Positions 42,336 through 49,777 of a stretch of DNA of 50,793 nt are shown here, piece after piece (position 1 is the first letter of the stretch; every line of letters starts with the position of its first letter). The notes beneath the pieces are model-generated. The model had not been told where the DNA came from. It worked only from the letters and a program-made list of their open reading frames with translations, and searched no databases. A program made the position numbers and the translations under genes. The stretch is from positions 1-50,793 of the IMG/VR virus record IMGVR_UViG_3300034954_000142; one strand, given 5' to 3'. The DNA is from a virus.

Positions 42336-42967
42336 AGACTGAATTGATATTTCCAACACCAGTTTGGAAGTTTGATAATGTAGGTATAGACAGACAATCT
42401 CTGACTGATTTTGTATATCATGTCAAATCAGAGGATCCTACTGGTCGTAAACAATCTAATCATGGTGGTTGGCAATCACATGATTTTATTGATAGTGTCA
42501 TGGATAACAATCCATTGAAAGAGATTAGAAATGCCATCATGGAGCGAGCGTATGCTGCTGCTGATGAATTTGGATTCAATGAATATAAGTTGAAGATGAT
42601 CAACATGTGGATCAATATCAACACCAAAGGTGCATTTAATCACGTCCACACACATCCTGGTGGTGTGTTGTCTGGTGTATATTATTTGAAACTACCAACG
42701 TGTTGTAGTGGTAATCTCACATTTATTCGTGATCTTAGTTACTCACAGATGAAAGAATACTGGGGTGATGGTGACAACGTGCATCGATGGGAGCACATGA
42801 ATGAGACAGAGCATGATGTATTTCCCGAAGAAGATCAACTGGTGATCTTCCCATCATGGTTACAACATGCCGTGGGATCATCATCTAGTGATGATGATAG
42901 AATCTCTATCTCATTTAATATCACAGCATTCTCAGATCATTATCATGAAATATATCCAAGTAGATAA
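42332..42967 (+). CDS. 2OG-Fe(II) oxygenase, HxH type
   Basis: 211 aa. INTKGAFNHVHTHPGGVLSGVYYLK carries the HxH iron ligands (His104/His106/His108 region), with distal His179 in FPSWLQHAV and Arg190 in DDDRISISFN. These are hallmarks of the 2OG-FeII_Oxy_5 group, which is abundant in cyanophages. An insertion between the strands (residues 135-165) holds a WxxxxxDxxH-rich loop. Overlaps the next gene by 23 bases. Confidence 0.8.
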   Translation: MKTELIFPTPVWKFDNVGIDRQSLTDFVYHVKSEDPTGRKQSNHGGWQSHDFIDSVMDNNPLKEIRNAIMERAYAAADEFGFNEYKLKMINMWININTKGAFNHVHTHPGGVLSGVYYLKLPTCCSGNLTFIRDLSYSQMKEYWGDGDNVHRWEHMNETEHDVFPEEDQLVIFPSWLQHAVGSSSSDDDRISISFNITAFSDHYHEIYPSR

Positions 42968-43601
42968 TCTATTGACTCCTAGTTATCTCAAACGTCTGCA
43001 AGATCTGACGGGTGGGATGAATGGATTCCCGTGGTTTTTTCTATCGGAAGATATTAGTTACACACCAAGTCATGCTAGGTTTGGTGATATAGAATTCTCA
43101 GACATTCCAGAGGAGCAGAAGACTCTGGGATTTACTCATGTATTGTTAGATCAAGAGGGCGTGGAGAGTCCATACTTGCCCACGTTTCAACCACTACTAG
43201 ATAGTGTGAGTGATGCATTACCTTATCCTGTGCAATTCTTTCGTGCGAGGTTGGCACTACAACTAGCAAACGGAAAGGATTCACATAATGGACCACATAC
43301 TGATCATGAGAGTGATCATTATGCAGCATTGTTTTACATAAATGATAGCAGTGGTGACACAGTATTCTTTCACGAGTATGATGATCCCACATATGGGACT
43401 GTAGATGAGAGGTGGACAAAAGCAAGGACTCAATCATATAATGAGTGCTTCAGATCAACACCGAAAGCAAATAAACTATTTGCATTTGATGGACATCAAT
43501 TCCATTCATCATCTAATCCAACAACTAACCCTTATAGGGTTATCCTGAATTTGAATTTTCATTGTGAGCATGATCTATTCGATTTTACAACGTCTGGATA
43601 A
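42945..43601 (+). CDS. 2OG-Fe(II) oxygenase, P4H-like
   Basis: 218 aa from ATG 42945. Iron site His118-x-Asp120 in GPHTDHESDHYAALFYIND, distal His187 in FDGHQFHSSS, and Arg198 in YRVILNLNF are in the expected order and spacing. The sequence of the beta-helix (GDTVFFHEYD) is typical of prolyl-hydroxylase-like enzymes. It starts inside the previous gene and its end overlaps the following cupin-like gene by about 32 bases. Confidence 0.78.
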   Translation: MKYIQVDNLLTPSYLKRLQDLTGGMNGFPWFFLSEDISYTPSHARFGDIEFSDIPEEQKTLGFTHVLLDQEGVESPYLPTFQPLLDSVSDALPYPVQFFRARLALQLANGKDSHNGPHTDHESDHYAALFYINDSSGDTVFFHEYDDPTYGTVDERWTKARTQSYNECFRSTPKANKLFAFDGHQFHSSSNPTTNPYRVILNLNFHCEHDLFDFTTSG

Positions 43602-44265
43602 AGACTGGAGTATTGATGACACTCCACAATACTGGCAAGGGATCATTCCAGATCCAGAGTATTATGCTACCTATAAAGATGTAGAGTATTGTCTCAACAA
43701 TCCACAATTCTTTGATATTCAATTCATCGATAGAATATCCAGTACTTTTATACAATTACCTGAATATGAGAGATGTTGGTCACGTCCACACATGGAGCAG
43801 CGTGATGTAGTTGACTGTTGGAATCATGGTCACAATGTTATCATTAACAACTTTGATCAGATTGATAAGAAACGCCAGCAAATCATGAGGAGTGTTGAAG
43901 AAACATTCCCATCAATTAGATCATCGATGCACATATATGCTGGCACGAGAGATTGTAAGTCATTCAAAATCCATGAGGATTTCGCTAACAACTTCATCAT
44001 TCAGGTAGATGGAGAGACACACTGGCGTGTATATCACAACAGAGCATCTAACATTGTCAATCAAATACCTGAGTGGAATCTACAACATGATGATCTAGAT
44101 TGTGCGATTGATGTTACAATGAAGGCAGGTGATATGTTATACATCCCTGCTAGATGTTATCACCATGCACAACCAGAGGGTAGGCGATTAAGTGTTAGCA
44201 TCCCTATGCAACATGGTTATCCTCATCTTAAACAACGTGACAGACACTGGTATGAAATCCTATAA
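43570..44265 (+). CDS. JmjC/cupin-like oxygenase
   Basis: I used ATG 43570 (a GTG at 43564 is two codons upstream), giving 231 aa. The cupin core is KIHEDFANNFIIQVDGETHWRVY followed by TMKAGDMLYIPARCYHHAQPEGRRLSVSI: an H-x-D/E-type ligand set and a distal His. This is the pattern of JmjC-like ribosomal/histone-type hydroxylases rather than of the P4H group. Substrate unknown; it overlaps neighbours on both sides. Confidence 0.7.
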   Translation: MIYSILQRLDKDWSIDDTPQYWQGIIPDPEYYATYKDVEYCLNNPQFFDIQFIDRISSTFIQLPEYERCWSRPHMEQRDVVDCWNHGHNVIINNFDQIDKKRQQIMRSVEETFPSIRSSMHIYAGTRDCKSFKIHEDFANNFIIQVDGETHWRVYHNRASNIVNQIPEWNLQHDDLDCAIDVTMKAGDMLYIPARCYHHAQPEGRRLSVSIPMQHGYPHLKQRDRHWYEIL

Positions 44266-44869
44266 CCCATTCCCCATCATTCACCGATGTAAGTATGACT
44301 TTAAGTTTGACAAGTCATCACTCAAAGCAAGAACCATGGGTCACTTGGGAGCAGCGAAAAGTCTTATTGATGAGAAGAAATATGACACCCATGAGAAGGG
44401 TGGAGGCACAACAAGTGTCGTAATTAGTAGAGAAGTGCCACCTCATGTGTGGGAAGAGTTTGAAGATTTTATGCCATGGTTTTATGAGCGTGTGAATAGA
44501 ATCTGGGACCTATGGCATCTCACTCCAATGAATAAAATGCTCTCAGAATCATGGATCAATGTGCATCCTAAAGGTGCATGGACGGCAGAGCATCACCATC
44601 AAAATGTCACAGTGGCATGTGCTGCCTATCTACATGTGCCTGAAGGTAGTGGTAGATTTATGGTCAAGAATCCATACTCCATTTATAAACTAGGAGAACC
44701 TCTAGACTATCACTATTATGACATGGAAATGGATTGGGAATACATCGATGTGCAAACTAATGATGTGTTATTTTTTCCAGGTTGGTTGACTCATAAAACT
44801 GAGGTCAATAAAACTGATAAGAATAGATATGTCATGTCCCTAAACGTCATGGGTAATTATGTCAATTAA
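44252..44869 (+). CDS. 2OG-Fe(II) oxygenase, HxH type
   Basis: 205 aa from ATG 44252. WINVHPKGAWTAEHHHQNVTVACAAYLHVP gives the HxH iron site (His114-His116), with distal His181 in FFPGWLTHKT and Arg192 in DKNRYVMSLNV. Group as 2OG-FeII_Oxy_5. The gene overlaps its neighbours by 14 and 11 bases. Substrate unknown. Confidence 0.8.
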   Translation: MKSYNPFPIIHRCKYDFKFDKSSLKARTMGHLGAAKSLIDEKKYDTHEKGGGTTSVVISREVPPHVWEEFEDFMPWFYERVNRIWDLWHLTPMNKMLSESWINVHPKGAWTAEHHHQNVTVACAAYLHVPEGSGRFMVKNPYSIYKLGEPLDYHYYDMEMDWEYIDVQTNDVLFFPGWLTHKTEVNKTDKNRYVMSLNVMGNYVN

Positions 44870-45563
44870 AGTATATGATACAAACCTAGTGAATGAGGAT
44901 CTATTTGCACAGGTGGTGCATCTTCCTTATTTTTATACTAGGGTGGATGTGCCACCTACAGAGTCAGCACCTGAATTAGATCTGGCAGGGATGTATTGGA
45001 CACATCAATTCTATAATTATTGTCCTATTGATGATCCCAAAGAGTATGACTCACCAGGTTTGCATGGTAGTGAGAATCCATTGTGGAAAGATGTGCTGAC
45101 ATATCTTGAGGCAATTTGCCCTGATATGCCCCCACGCGAAGATTGTTACTCATCATATATCAATGTGCTTAAGTATAATGATTCACCAGGAATTCATTGT
45201 GATGCACCATACTTTGCGCCTGATAATAAGACTGTATTAGTATATCTCAACGCAGAGTGGAGAGCAGACTGGGGCGGTGAAACTATATTCTATGATGATC
45301 AATTAGAAGCAAAACGTATTGTTACACCAAAACCTGGTAGAGTTGTGATATTTGATGGAAGGATCCCACACACAGGGAGACCACCGACGCCCAAATATAT
45401 GTTTAACAGATATATCTTGGCATTCAAGTATATGGATAAAGATACTAGACATAAACTATTTGTGGACCATGAGATAAATAATATGCCACCCGTTGAAGAT
45501 CGAGGTATCGCTGGATTAAATGTTGAAACTGTGAAACAAATCTGGAAATCTATGGACTTCTGA
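44859..45563 (+). CDS. 2OG-Fe(II) oxygenase, P4H-like
   Basis: 234 aa. GIHCDAPYFAPDNKTVLVYLN contains His113-x-Asp115; RVVIFDGRIPHTGRPP has distal His171; Arg184 in FNRYILAFKY binds the 2OG carboxylate. WGGETIFYDD matches the P4H beta strand. The protein is complete with all active-site residues. The C-terminal 45 residues after the core are an acidic extension. The 57-aa gene follows 21 bases later. Confidence 0.82.
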   Translation: MSIKVYDTNLVNEDLFAQVVHLPYFYTRVDVPPTESAPELDLAGMYWTHQFYNYCPIDDPKEYDSPGLHGSENPLWKDVLTYLEAICPDMPPREDCYSSYINVLKYNDSPGIHCDAPYFAPDNKTVLVYLNAEWRADWGGETIFYDDQLEAKRIVTPKPGRVVIFDGRIPHTGRPPTPKYMFNRYILAFKYMDKDTRHKLFVDHEINNMPPVEDRGIAGLNVETVKQIWKSMDF

Positions 45564-45584
45564 TCTGACTTCGCTAAGATATCC

Positions 45585-45758
45585 ATGTCGAAGGATCATC
45601 CCATGTTAAACAAGTCTGCCATCCTGACTCCTGCTGAGAAGTCATTGTTAAAGCACGCTCTCTTTTTATATCAAAAGAATGCATATGAGAAGCACGGACA
45701 CATGACGCCCGTGCAACATGAATCACTTAAAAGTATAGTTGAAACACTACATTTGTAA
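45585..45758 (+). CDS. small hypothetical protein (57 aa)
   Basis: A complete frame from ATG 45585 to TAA 45756-45758 fills the gap between two oxygenase genes. The product (MSKDHPMLNKSAILTPAEKS..., then a helix LLKHALFLYQKNAYEKHG) is basic and helical with no recognised domain. Its stop overlaps the next ATG by one base (TAATG), which supports translation. Confidence 0.6.
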   Translation: MSKDHPMLNKSAILTPAEKSLLKHALFLYQKNAYEKHGHMTPVQHESLKSIVETLHL

Positions 45759-46378
45759 TGGAAATTTTACCTCTCTTCTCACAACCAGTTTATATTGACG
45801 TTGTTGATCTACAACCAGATGTATTGAAGAGAGCACAACAAACACCCATGCAAGATATGGCACTCGATGGTGCTTATAAAAAGAATGGGTTTATGTCACA
45901 AGACACGCAATGGTTATCTAATAACATTGACGTGAAAGATATTGTTGACACTCACATGGACATATATGTGCATGAAGCGTTAGCAATCAGTCGCAGACAC
46001 AGAATACAACATCAATCATCATGGATTAACTACCATGGTATTGGTGACAGCGCCGCTGAGCATACTCATCCCAACAGTATGTTTAGCGGTTGTTTGTATA
46101 TCAGGGTGCCTGAAAATTGTGGTGAGTTTCGTATGAGGATGCCAACTATGTTTCCGACTTACTTGACCAGCACGGTGCAACCTGATATAATGGAGAGTAA
46201 CTACCTTAACCAAAGGGAGTTTCCTATCGAACCATGTGATGGCACTATTATTATATTTCCATCACACCTGCCGCATTCTGTATCACCTAGTGAAACAGAT
46301 CAAGACAGATATAGTTGTGCCTTTAATTACTTTCTTAAAGGTCCATTTGGTTATGAAGATACTGCATTAACCTTATGA
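45758..46378 (+). CDS. 2OG-Fe(II) oxygenase, HxH type
   Basis: 206 aa with all family residues: WINYHGIGDSAAEHTHPNSMFSGCLYIRVP (His102-x-His104), distal His173 in IIIFPSHLPHSVSP, and Arg184 in DQDRYSCAFNYF. It is the last oxygenase of the cluster. Overlap with the following gene is ATGA. Confidence 0.82.
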   Translation: MEILPLFSQPVYIDVVDLQPDVLKRAQQTPMQDMALDGAYKKNGFMSQDTQWLSNNIDVKDIVDTHMDIYVHEALAISRRHRIQHQSSWINYHGIGDSAAEHTHPNSMFSGCLYIRVPENCGEFRMRMPTMFPTYLTSTVQPDIMESNYLNQREFPIEPCDGTIIIFPSHLPHSVSPSETDQDRYSCAFNYFLKGPFGYEDTALTL

Positions 46379-46704
46379 CAATTCCTCTCTTTCTTTCTGA
46401 ATCAGTGCCTAAAGAAATTAAAAACATCCTCAAATCACTTGAGGTTGGTATGCCTGCCAAATATGGTCAAATGACAGGCACCATTGAATTCGTCAGTGAT
46501 GAATACATCACACTATGTGTTGGCACTAAACCAAATCCACCAGGATCTCGTCAACCAATGAATAAGTGCTGTCTATGTGTCTATCCACATATGTGGGATG
46601 ATCTAGAAATAGAAGACGAGCACTTCTATGATCATAAAGCATTCAGAGGCACCACCAATGACCATCCTGGCAATGAGTTGCTACCTGACATCGATCAGCG
46701 GTAG
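46375..46704 (+). CDS. hypothetical protein, end of oxygenase cluster (109 aa)
   Basis: A small protein with a beta-like centre (MTGTIEFVSDEYITLCVGT) and a Cys-rich turn (NKCCLCVYPHMWDDLEIED). No family is recognised. It ends the tightly overlapping 37.6-46.7 kb string; the longest non-coding gap of the window (109 bases) follows. Confidence 0.55.
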   Translation: MTIPLFLSESVPKEIKNILKSLEVGMPAKYGQMTGTIEFVSDEYITLCVGTKPNPPGSRQPMNKCCLCVYPHMWDDLEIEDEHFYDHKAFRGTTNDHPGNELLPDIDQR

Positions 46705-46713
46705 TGTGACAGT

Positions 46714-46728
46714 TGGACAAAGTGTCCA
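46714..46728 (+). promoter_or_regulatory. perfect inverted repeat before the first nuclease gene
   Basis: TGGACA-AAG-TGTCCA is a perfect 6-base inverted repeat with a 3-base centre, about 86 bases before the nuclease-like gene. It could be an operator or a short hairpin. Downstream lie a T run (46747-46753), a TATATT (46758-46763) that could be a -10 with only a poor -35, and an AAAGGAG about 45 bases before the ATG. Most likely it is a control region for the 46.8-50.7 kb genes. Confidence 0.4.
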
Positions 46729-46813
46729 CCATTTGTAGCGCACGTCTTTTTTTCGGTTATATTAAAGGAGTGGAGGCAACAGACCTACCACACATCTTTT
46801 ATACCTGAGAAAC

Positions 46814-47419
46814 ATGACAAGCAACACACAACTCGCAGACGCTCTCTTCAGAATCATCCCTAAAGCAATCGACCTTAGCACTAAGCGTCTTCAGAAAGGT
46901 CTCTCAATCATCTCTGGTGGTCGTTTCAATGACCTTGATGAGTATTTTGGTGACAACACTGTTGACAAGACTAAACTCCTTGCTAACATCTTCAATCCTG
47001 CACTTGAGGATGCTGCTAAGCAATTAGGTGTTGACTACATCACTGAGGAGACAGTTGGTTATGATGCTATTCTTCTTGAAGAAGAGATTGAGAATAAGTT
47101 GACACTAGGCAGCAGCACATCATCATTCGCTACTGGTAACAACCACAGCAAGACTAAGGTTGATAAGATCTTCGTTTGCAAGTTGGTGCAGACTGGTAAC
47201 GAATTCCCTGAGATCTTCGCTGCTATTGTTGATCTATCACTCGCTCAGAATCCTGCTACTGGTTGGACTGACTCAGTAACAAAGACTGGTAAAAACAACA
47301 ACGGTTTCAGCACTCTTAAGATCCACAAAGAGGATGCAATCTGCATCACTCCGATCTATGGTAAAATCAGAAAGACTACTAAATTCATCCACACAGAATA
47401 TGAAACTCTCTCTAAATGA
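46814..47419 (+). CDS. putative restriction-endonuclease-like PD-(D/E)XK protein
   Basis: 201 aa. The centre reads GVDYITEETVGYDAILLEEEIENKLTLG followed by TGNNHSKTKVDKIFVC. Asp84 and Glu93-x-Lys95 could form a PD-(D/E)XK site, and the E-x-K strand followed by TGNxHSKxK is seen in some type II restriction enzymes. It directly precedes, and overlaps by 20 bases, a DNA methyltransferase gene, which is the main contextual support. The specificity cannot be predicted. The assignment is an inference. Confidence 0.5.
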   Translation: MTSNTQLADALFRIIPKAIDLSTKRLQKGLSIISGGRFNDLDEYFGDNTVDKTKLLANIFNPALEDAAKQLGVDYITEETVGYDAILLEEEIENKLTLGSSTSSFATGNNHSKTKVDKIFVCKLVQTGNEFPEIFAAIVDLSLAQNPATGWTDSVTKTGKNNNGFSTLKIHKEDAICITPIYGKIRKTTKFIHTEYETLSK

Positions 47420-48239
47420 TACACACCTCATGAATTGCATCGATGGTATGCAACTTATGGATGAGGAGAGTGTTGATTTAGTAGTCACCTCTCCCCCATA
47501 TGATGATCTGAGGACCTACAACGACAGCAGTAAATGGGATCATGAGGTATTCAAACAAGTTGCAGATAACCTCACTCGTGTATTGAAGGCGGGTGGGGTT
47601 ATCATGTGGAATGTTAACGATGCCACGGTTAAAGGATCTGAAACTGGATCTAGTTTCCGTCAGTGCTTATATTTTATGGAGCAATGTGGTCTCAGACTAC
47701 ATGACACCATGATATATGAGAAGACAGGCACAGCATTCGCATCTGGTCCTAAGAGTGTAAGATATACTCAAATCTTTGAGTATTGTTTCATACTCTCTAA
47801 GGGTAAACCTAAGACAATCAACCTCATTCAAGACAAGAAGAATGCATGGGCAGGTTACACCTCATTTGGCAATGCTAAGACTCGAAAGAAGGATGGCACA
47901 ATGCATGATCCTAATCGAAAGAGTAATGTCATCCGTGAGTATGGTGTAAGGACTAACATTTGGAAGATCAAAAACTCTGGAGGTTTTGGTCAATCATCCA
48001 AGGCATCTTACAAGCATCCTGCTACCATGCCTGAAGAGTTGGCACGAGGTCACATTCAAACATGGTCTAATAAAGGTGATGTTATTCTCGACCCATTCAT
48101 GGGTGCAGGCACTACCGCTCAGGTATGTTGTGAAGAGGATCGCAACTTTATTGGATTTGAAATTGATGAGACTTATCATCAAATGTGTGTGGAGCGTGTG
48201 CTACCATGGAAAGACAATGTGCTCACTCGTTTATCATGA
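47400..48239 (+). CDS. DNA methyltransferase, SPPY type (m4C or m6A)
   Basis: 279 aa from ATG 47400. Catalytic motif IV TSPPYDD (residues 30-36) is near the N-terminus and the AdoMet-binding motif DPFMGAGTT (from residue 231) near the C-terminus, the beta-class order. SPPY is typical of N4-cytosine methyltransferases, although some m6A enzymes also carry it. Target recognition is probably in the middle (residues 90-200). It forms a pair with the upstream nuclease-like gene and overlaps the next small gene by ATGA. Confidence 0.87.
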   Translation: MKLSLNDTHLMNCIDGMQLMDEESVDLVVTSPPYDDLRTYNDSSKWDHEVFKQVADNLTRVLKAGGVIMWNVNDATVKGSETGSSFRQCLYFMEQCGLRLHDTMIYEKTGTAFASGPKSVRYTQIFEYCFILSKGKPKTINLIQDKKNAWAGYTSFGNAKTRKKDGTMHDPNRKSNVIREYGVRTNIWKIKNSGGFGQSSKASYKHPATMPEELARGHIQTWSNKGDVILDPFMGAGTTAQVCCEEDRNFIGFEIDETYHQMCVERVLPWKDNVLTRLS

Positions 48240-48523
48240 ATCTAACTATTGAAAACTTCCCCCACAAACCACCCCAAGGATTTCACTATGAAATACGACC
48301 CTTTAAGCGTAATGTGCTTTCTATTTGGTTACACCATCCCAATAGTTACAACTATACTTCTGATCCTGTTGCTACGATCTGGGGATTCTACAACACCAAG
48401 AAATGCCAGTATTATGCGCCAAGAAATGCTAAGTCAGTGGGTGACCCCGTAGATATCGATGACACCCGTAATTACACTGCTATGCAGATCAATCTCGGAC
48501 CACTTGCAGGTATGCTATGTTAA
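48236..48523 (+). CDS. conserved cyanophage hypothetical protein (95 aa)
   Basis: Starts MNLTIENFPHKPPQGFHYEIRPFKRNVLSIWLHHPNSYNY and contains TIWGFYNTKKCQYYAPRNAKSVGDPVDI. From memory such proteins (KPPxGxxYE ... TIWGFYNTKK) are common in T4-like cyanophages without known function. It is predicted to be a small beta-rich cytoplasmic protein. Overlaps the methyltransferase stop (ATGA). Confidence 0.65.
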   Translation: MNLTIENFPHKPPQGFHYEIRPFKRNVLSIWLHHPNSYNYTSDPVATIWGFYNTKKCQYYAPRNAKSVGDPVDIDDTRNYTAMQINLGPLAGMLC

Positions 48524-48720
48524 GAGGTAAATGTAAAGTCACTCCAAAGAGTGATAAAGCGAAGGAGATCTTCGCTAACTATCTAAACTCTAAATCACTG
48601 GTGTATATTGAGCACAAACGTCCTGACCGATGGTTTTTCAGTGCTATTGACAACGTTGATTTCTGGTTTTGGGTAGACTATCCTAACGACAACAACTGGG
48701 ACTATTATGAAGTCGAATGA
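48517..48720 (+). CDS. small hypothetical protein (67 aa)
   Basis: The product MLRGKCKVTPKSDKAKEIFANYLNSKSLVYIEHKRPDRWFF has a basic N-terminus and an acidic, aromatic C-terminus (DFWFWVDYPNDNNWDYYEVE). No family is recognised. Overlaps both neighbours. Confidence 0.5.
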   Translation: MLRGKCKVTPKSDKAKEIFANYLNSKSLVYIEHKRPDRWFFSAIDNVDFWFWVDYPNDNNWDYYEVE

Positions 48721-48916
48721 TGCCCCTTATTTCACACAGACCAGTGATGCCCCTTATGATCGTCAATGGTATAAAATCCACTGCACTGACAAGTCAGTTA
48801 AAGTTGTGCAATCCTATGAGGAAGTGCAAACAGCATGGTGGAATTACAAACACTTTATTTCTCACATTGAGGTAATCGATGCTAAAAAACAATCAAAACC
48901 CAAAGGATTTCAATGA
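48707..48916 (+). CDS. small hypothetical protein (69 aa)
   Basis: The product is hydrophilic with aromatic residues (YFTQTSDAPYDRQWYKIHCTDKSVKVVQSYEEVQTAWWNY). No family is recognised. Overlap with the previous gene (14 bases) and the next (38 bases) makes the start uncertain. Confidence 0.45.
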   Translation: MKSNDAPYFTQTSDAPYDRQWYKIHCTDKSVKVVQSYEEVQTAWWNYKHFISHIEVIDAKKQSKPKGFQ

Positions 48917-49082
48917 TGTCGATGGTCTCTCTATCACAGAGAATGATGACGGCACATTTCAAGTGGAGTGGGATGAGAATGACCCACGATATAGTATCTT
49001 CAAAGGATTATCTGAGGATCAAATTCAAACAATGATCATCACAGGATTACGCGAAATCATGGACCGTGAGGACTCAATCTAA
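48879..49082 (+). CDS. small acidic hypothetical protein (67 aa)
   Basis: Contains DGTFQVEWDENDPRYSIFKGLSEDQIQTMIITGLREIM, which resembles short acidic proteins (EWDxNDPxxS... LSEEQ) seen in cyanophages. Function unknown. The TAATG junction with the MvaI/BcnI-type gene indicates coupling. Confidence 0.55.
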   Translation: MLKNNQNPKDFNDVDGLSITENDDGTFQVEWDENDPRYSIFKGLSEDQIQTMIITGLREIMDREDSI

Positions 49083-49777
49083 TGGATCTTTTAACATTCA
49101 AATCAAAGTATTCTCTCATCAAAGCAAAGGGATTTATTAAGTCTCATCGTGATGGTGATACTGGTGTAGGTCACACCTTTGAGCAAGAATTGGGACTGCA
49201 AGAGAATAACATTGCAGGACCAGATATTGAGGGCAATGAATTAAAGACAGCACGAAGAGGTAAGGGAGGGAAACAAACTCTACTCAATAAAGAGGGTGAG
49301 TGGGTAGTATCTCAAAGAGATTACATTAAAACCTATGGTTTCCAACATACCAAATATGCTGATGAGAAGTCAGCACAATTCACAATCACTCTGAAACCTA
49401 ATAAGCATGGTCTCTACATTAAAACCACTGATGAGCATGTTGCAGTAATGCATGGTGATACTATCATCGTTAAATGGTCATGGGATGTGGTTATCAGTGA
49501 GTTTGCTAACAAGTTCCCTGCATGTATTAAGGTCATTGCTGACGTTAAAAAACATGATGGTGTAGAGTATTTCCATTATAATGAAGCACATCGTTATGTT
49601 AATGGAGATAAGAATAAGGTCCGCACTGCTATTGAAAATGGTCATGTAATTATTGAAACTCGTATGCGCTCAGATGGAATTCAGAAAAATGGTCAAATAG
49701 GCATCCGTAACCGTGGCACTGCATTTCGTGTAAATCATGGTAAAATGGAAGAGTTATTCACAAAGGAGGAGATTTGA
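49082..49777 (+). CDS. MvaI/BcnI-family restriction endonuclease
   Basis: 231 aa. GVGHTFEQELGLQENNIAGPDIEGNELKTAR carries the family pattern: HTFE, ENN, and the active site PD (Asp48) and E-L-K (Glu53, Lys55). Family members MvaI and BcnI are monomeric nickase-like enzymes that cut CCWGG and CCSGG, cytoplasmic, with Mg2+. The length (about 230-250) fits the family. The stop overlaps the TTG start of a methyltransferase, the expected partner. Function as a restriction enzyme in this phage is inferred. Confidence 0.8.
   Translation: MDLLTFKSKYSLIKAKGFIKSHRDGDTGVGHTFEQELGLQENNIAGPDIEGNELKTARRGKGGKQTLLNKEGEWVVSQRDYIKTYGFQHTKYADEKSAQFTITLKPNKHGLYIKTTDEHVAVMHGDTIIVKWSWDVVISEFANKFPACIKVIADVKKHDGVEYFHYNEAHRYVNGDKNKVRTAIENGHVIIETRMRSDGIQKNGQIGIRNRGTAFRVNHGKMEELFTKEEI

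Noticed and set aside
37591-46704. complete natural-product gene cluster
   Set aside because: Halogenases and oxygenases are present, but no scaffold synthase, precursor peptide or transporter was seen.
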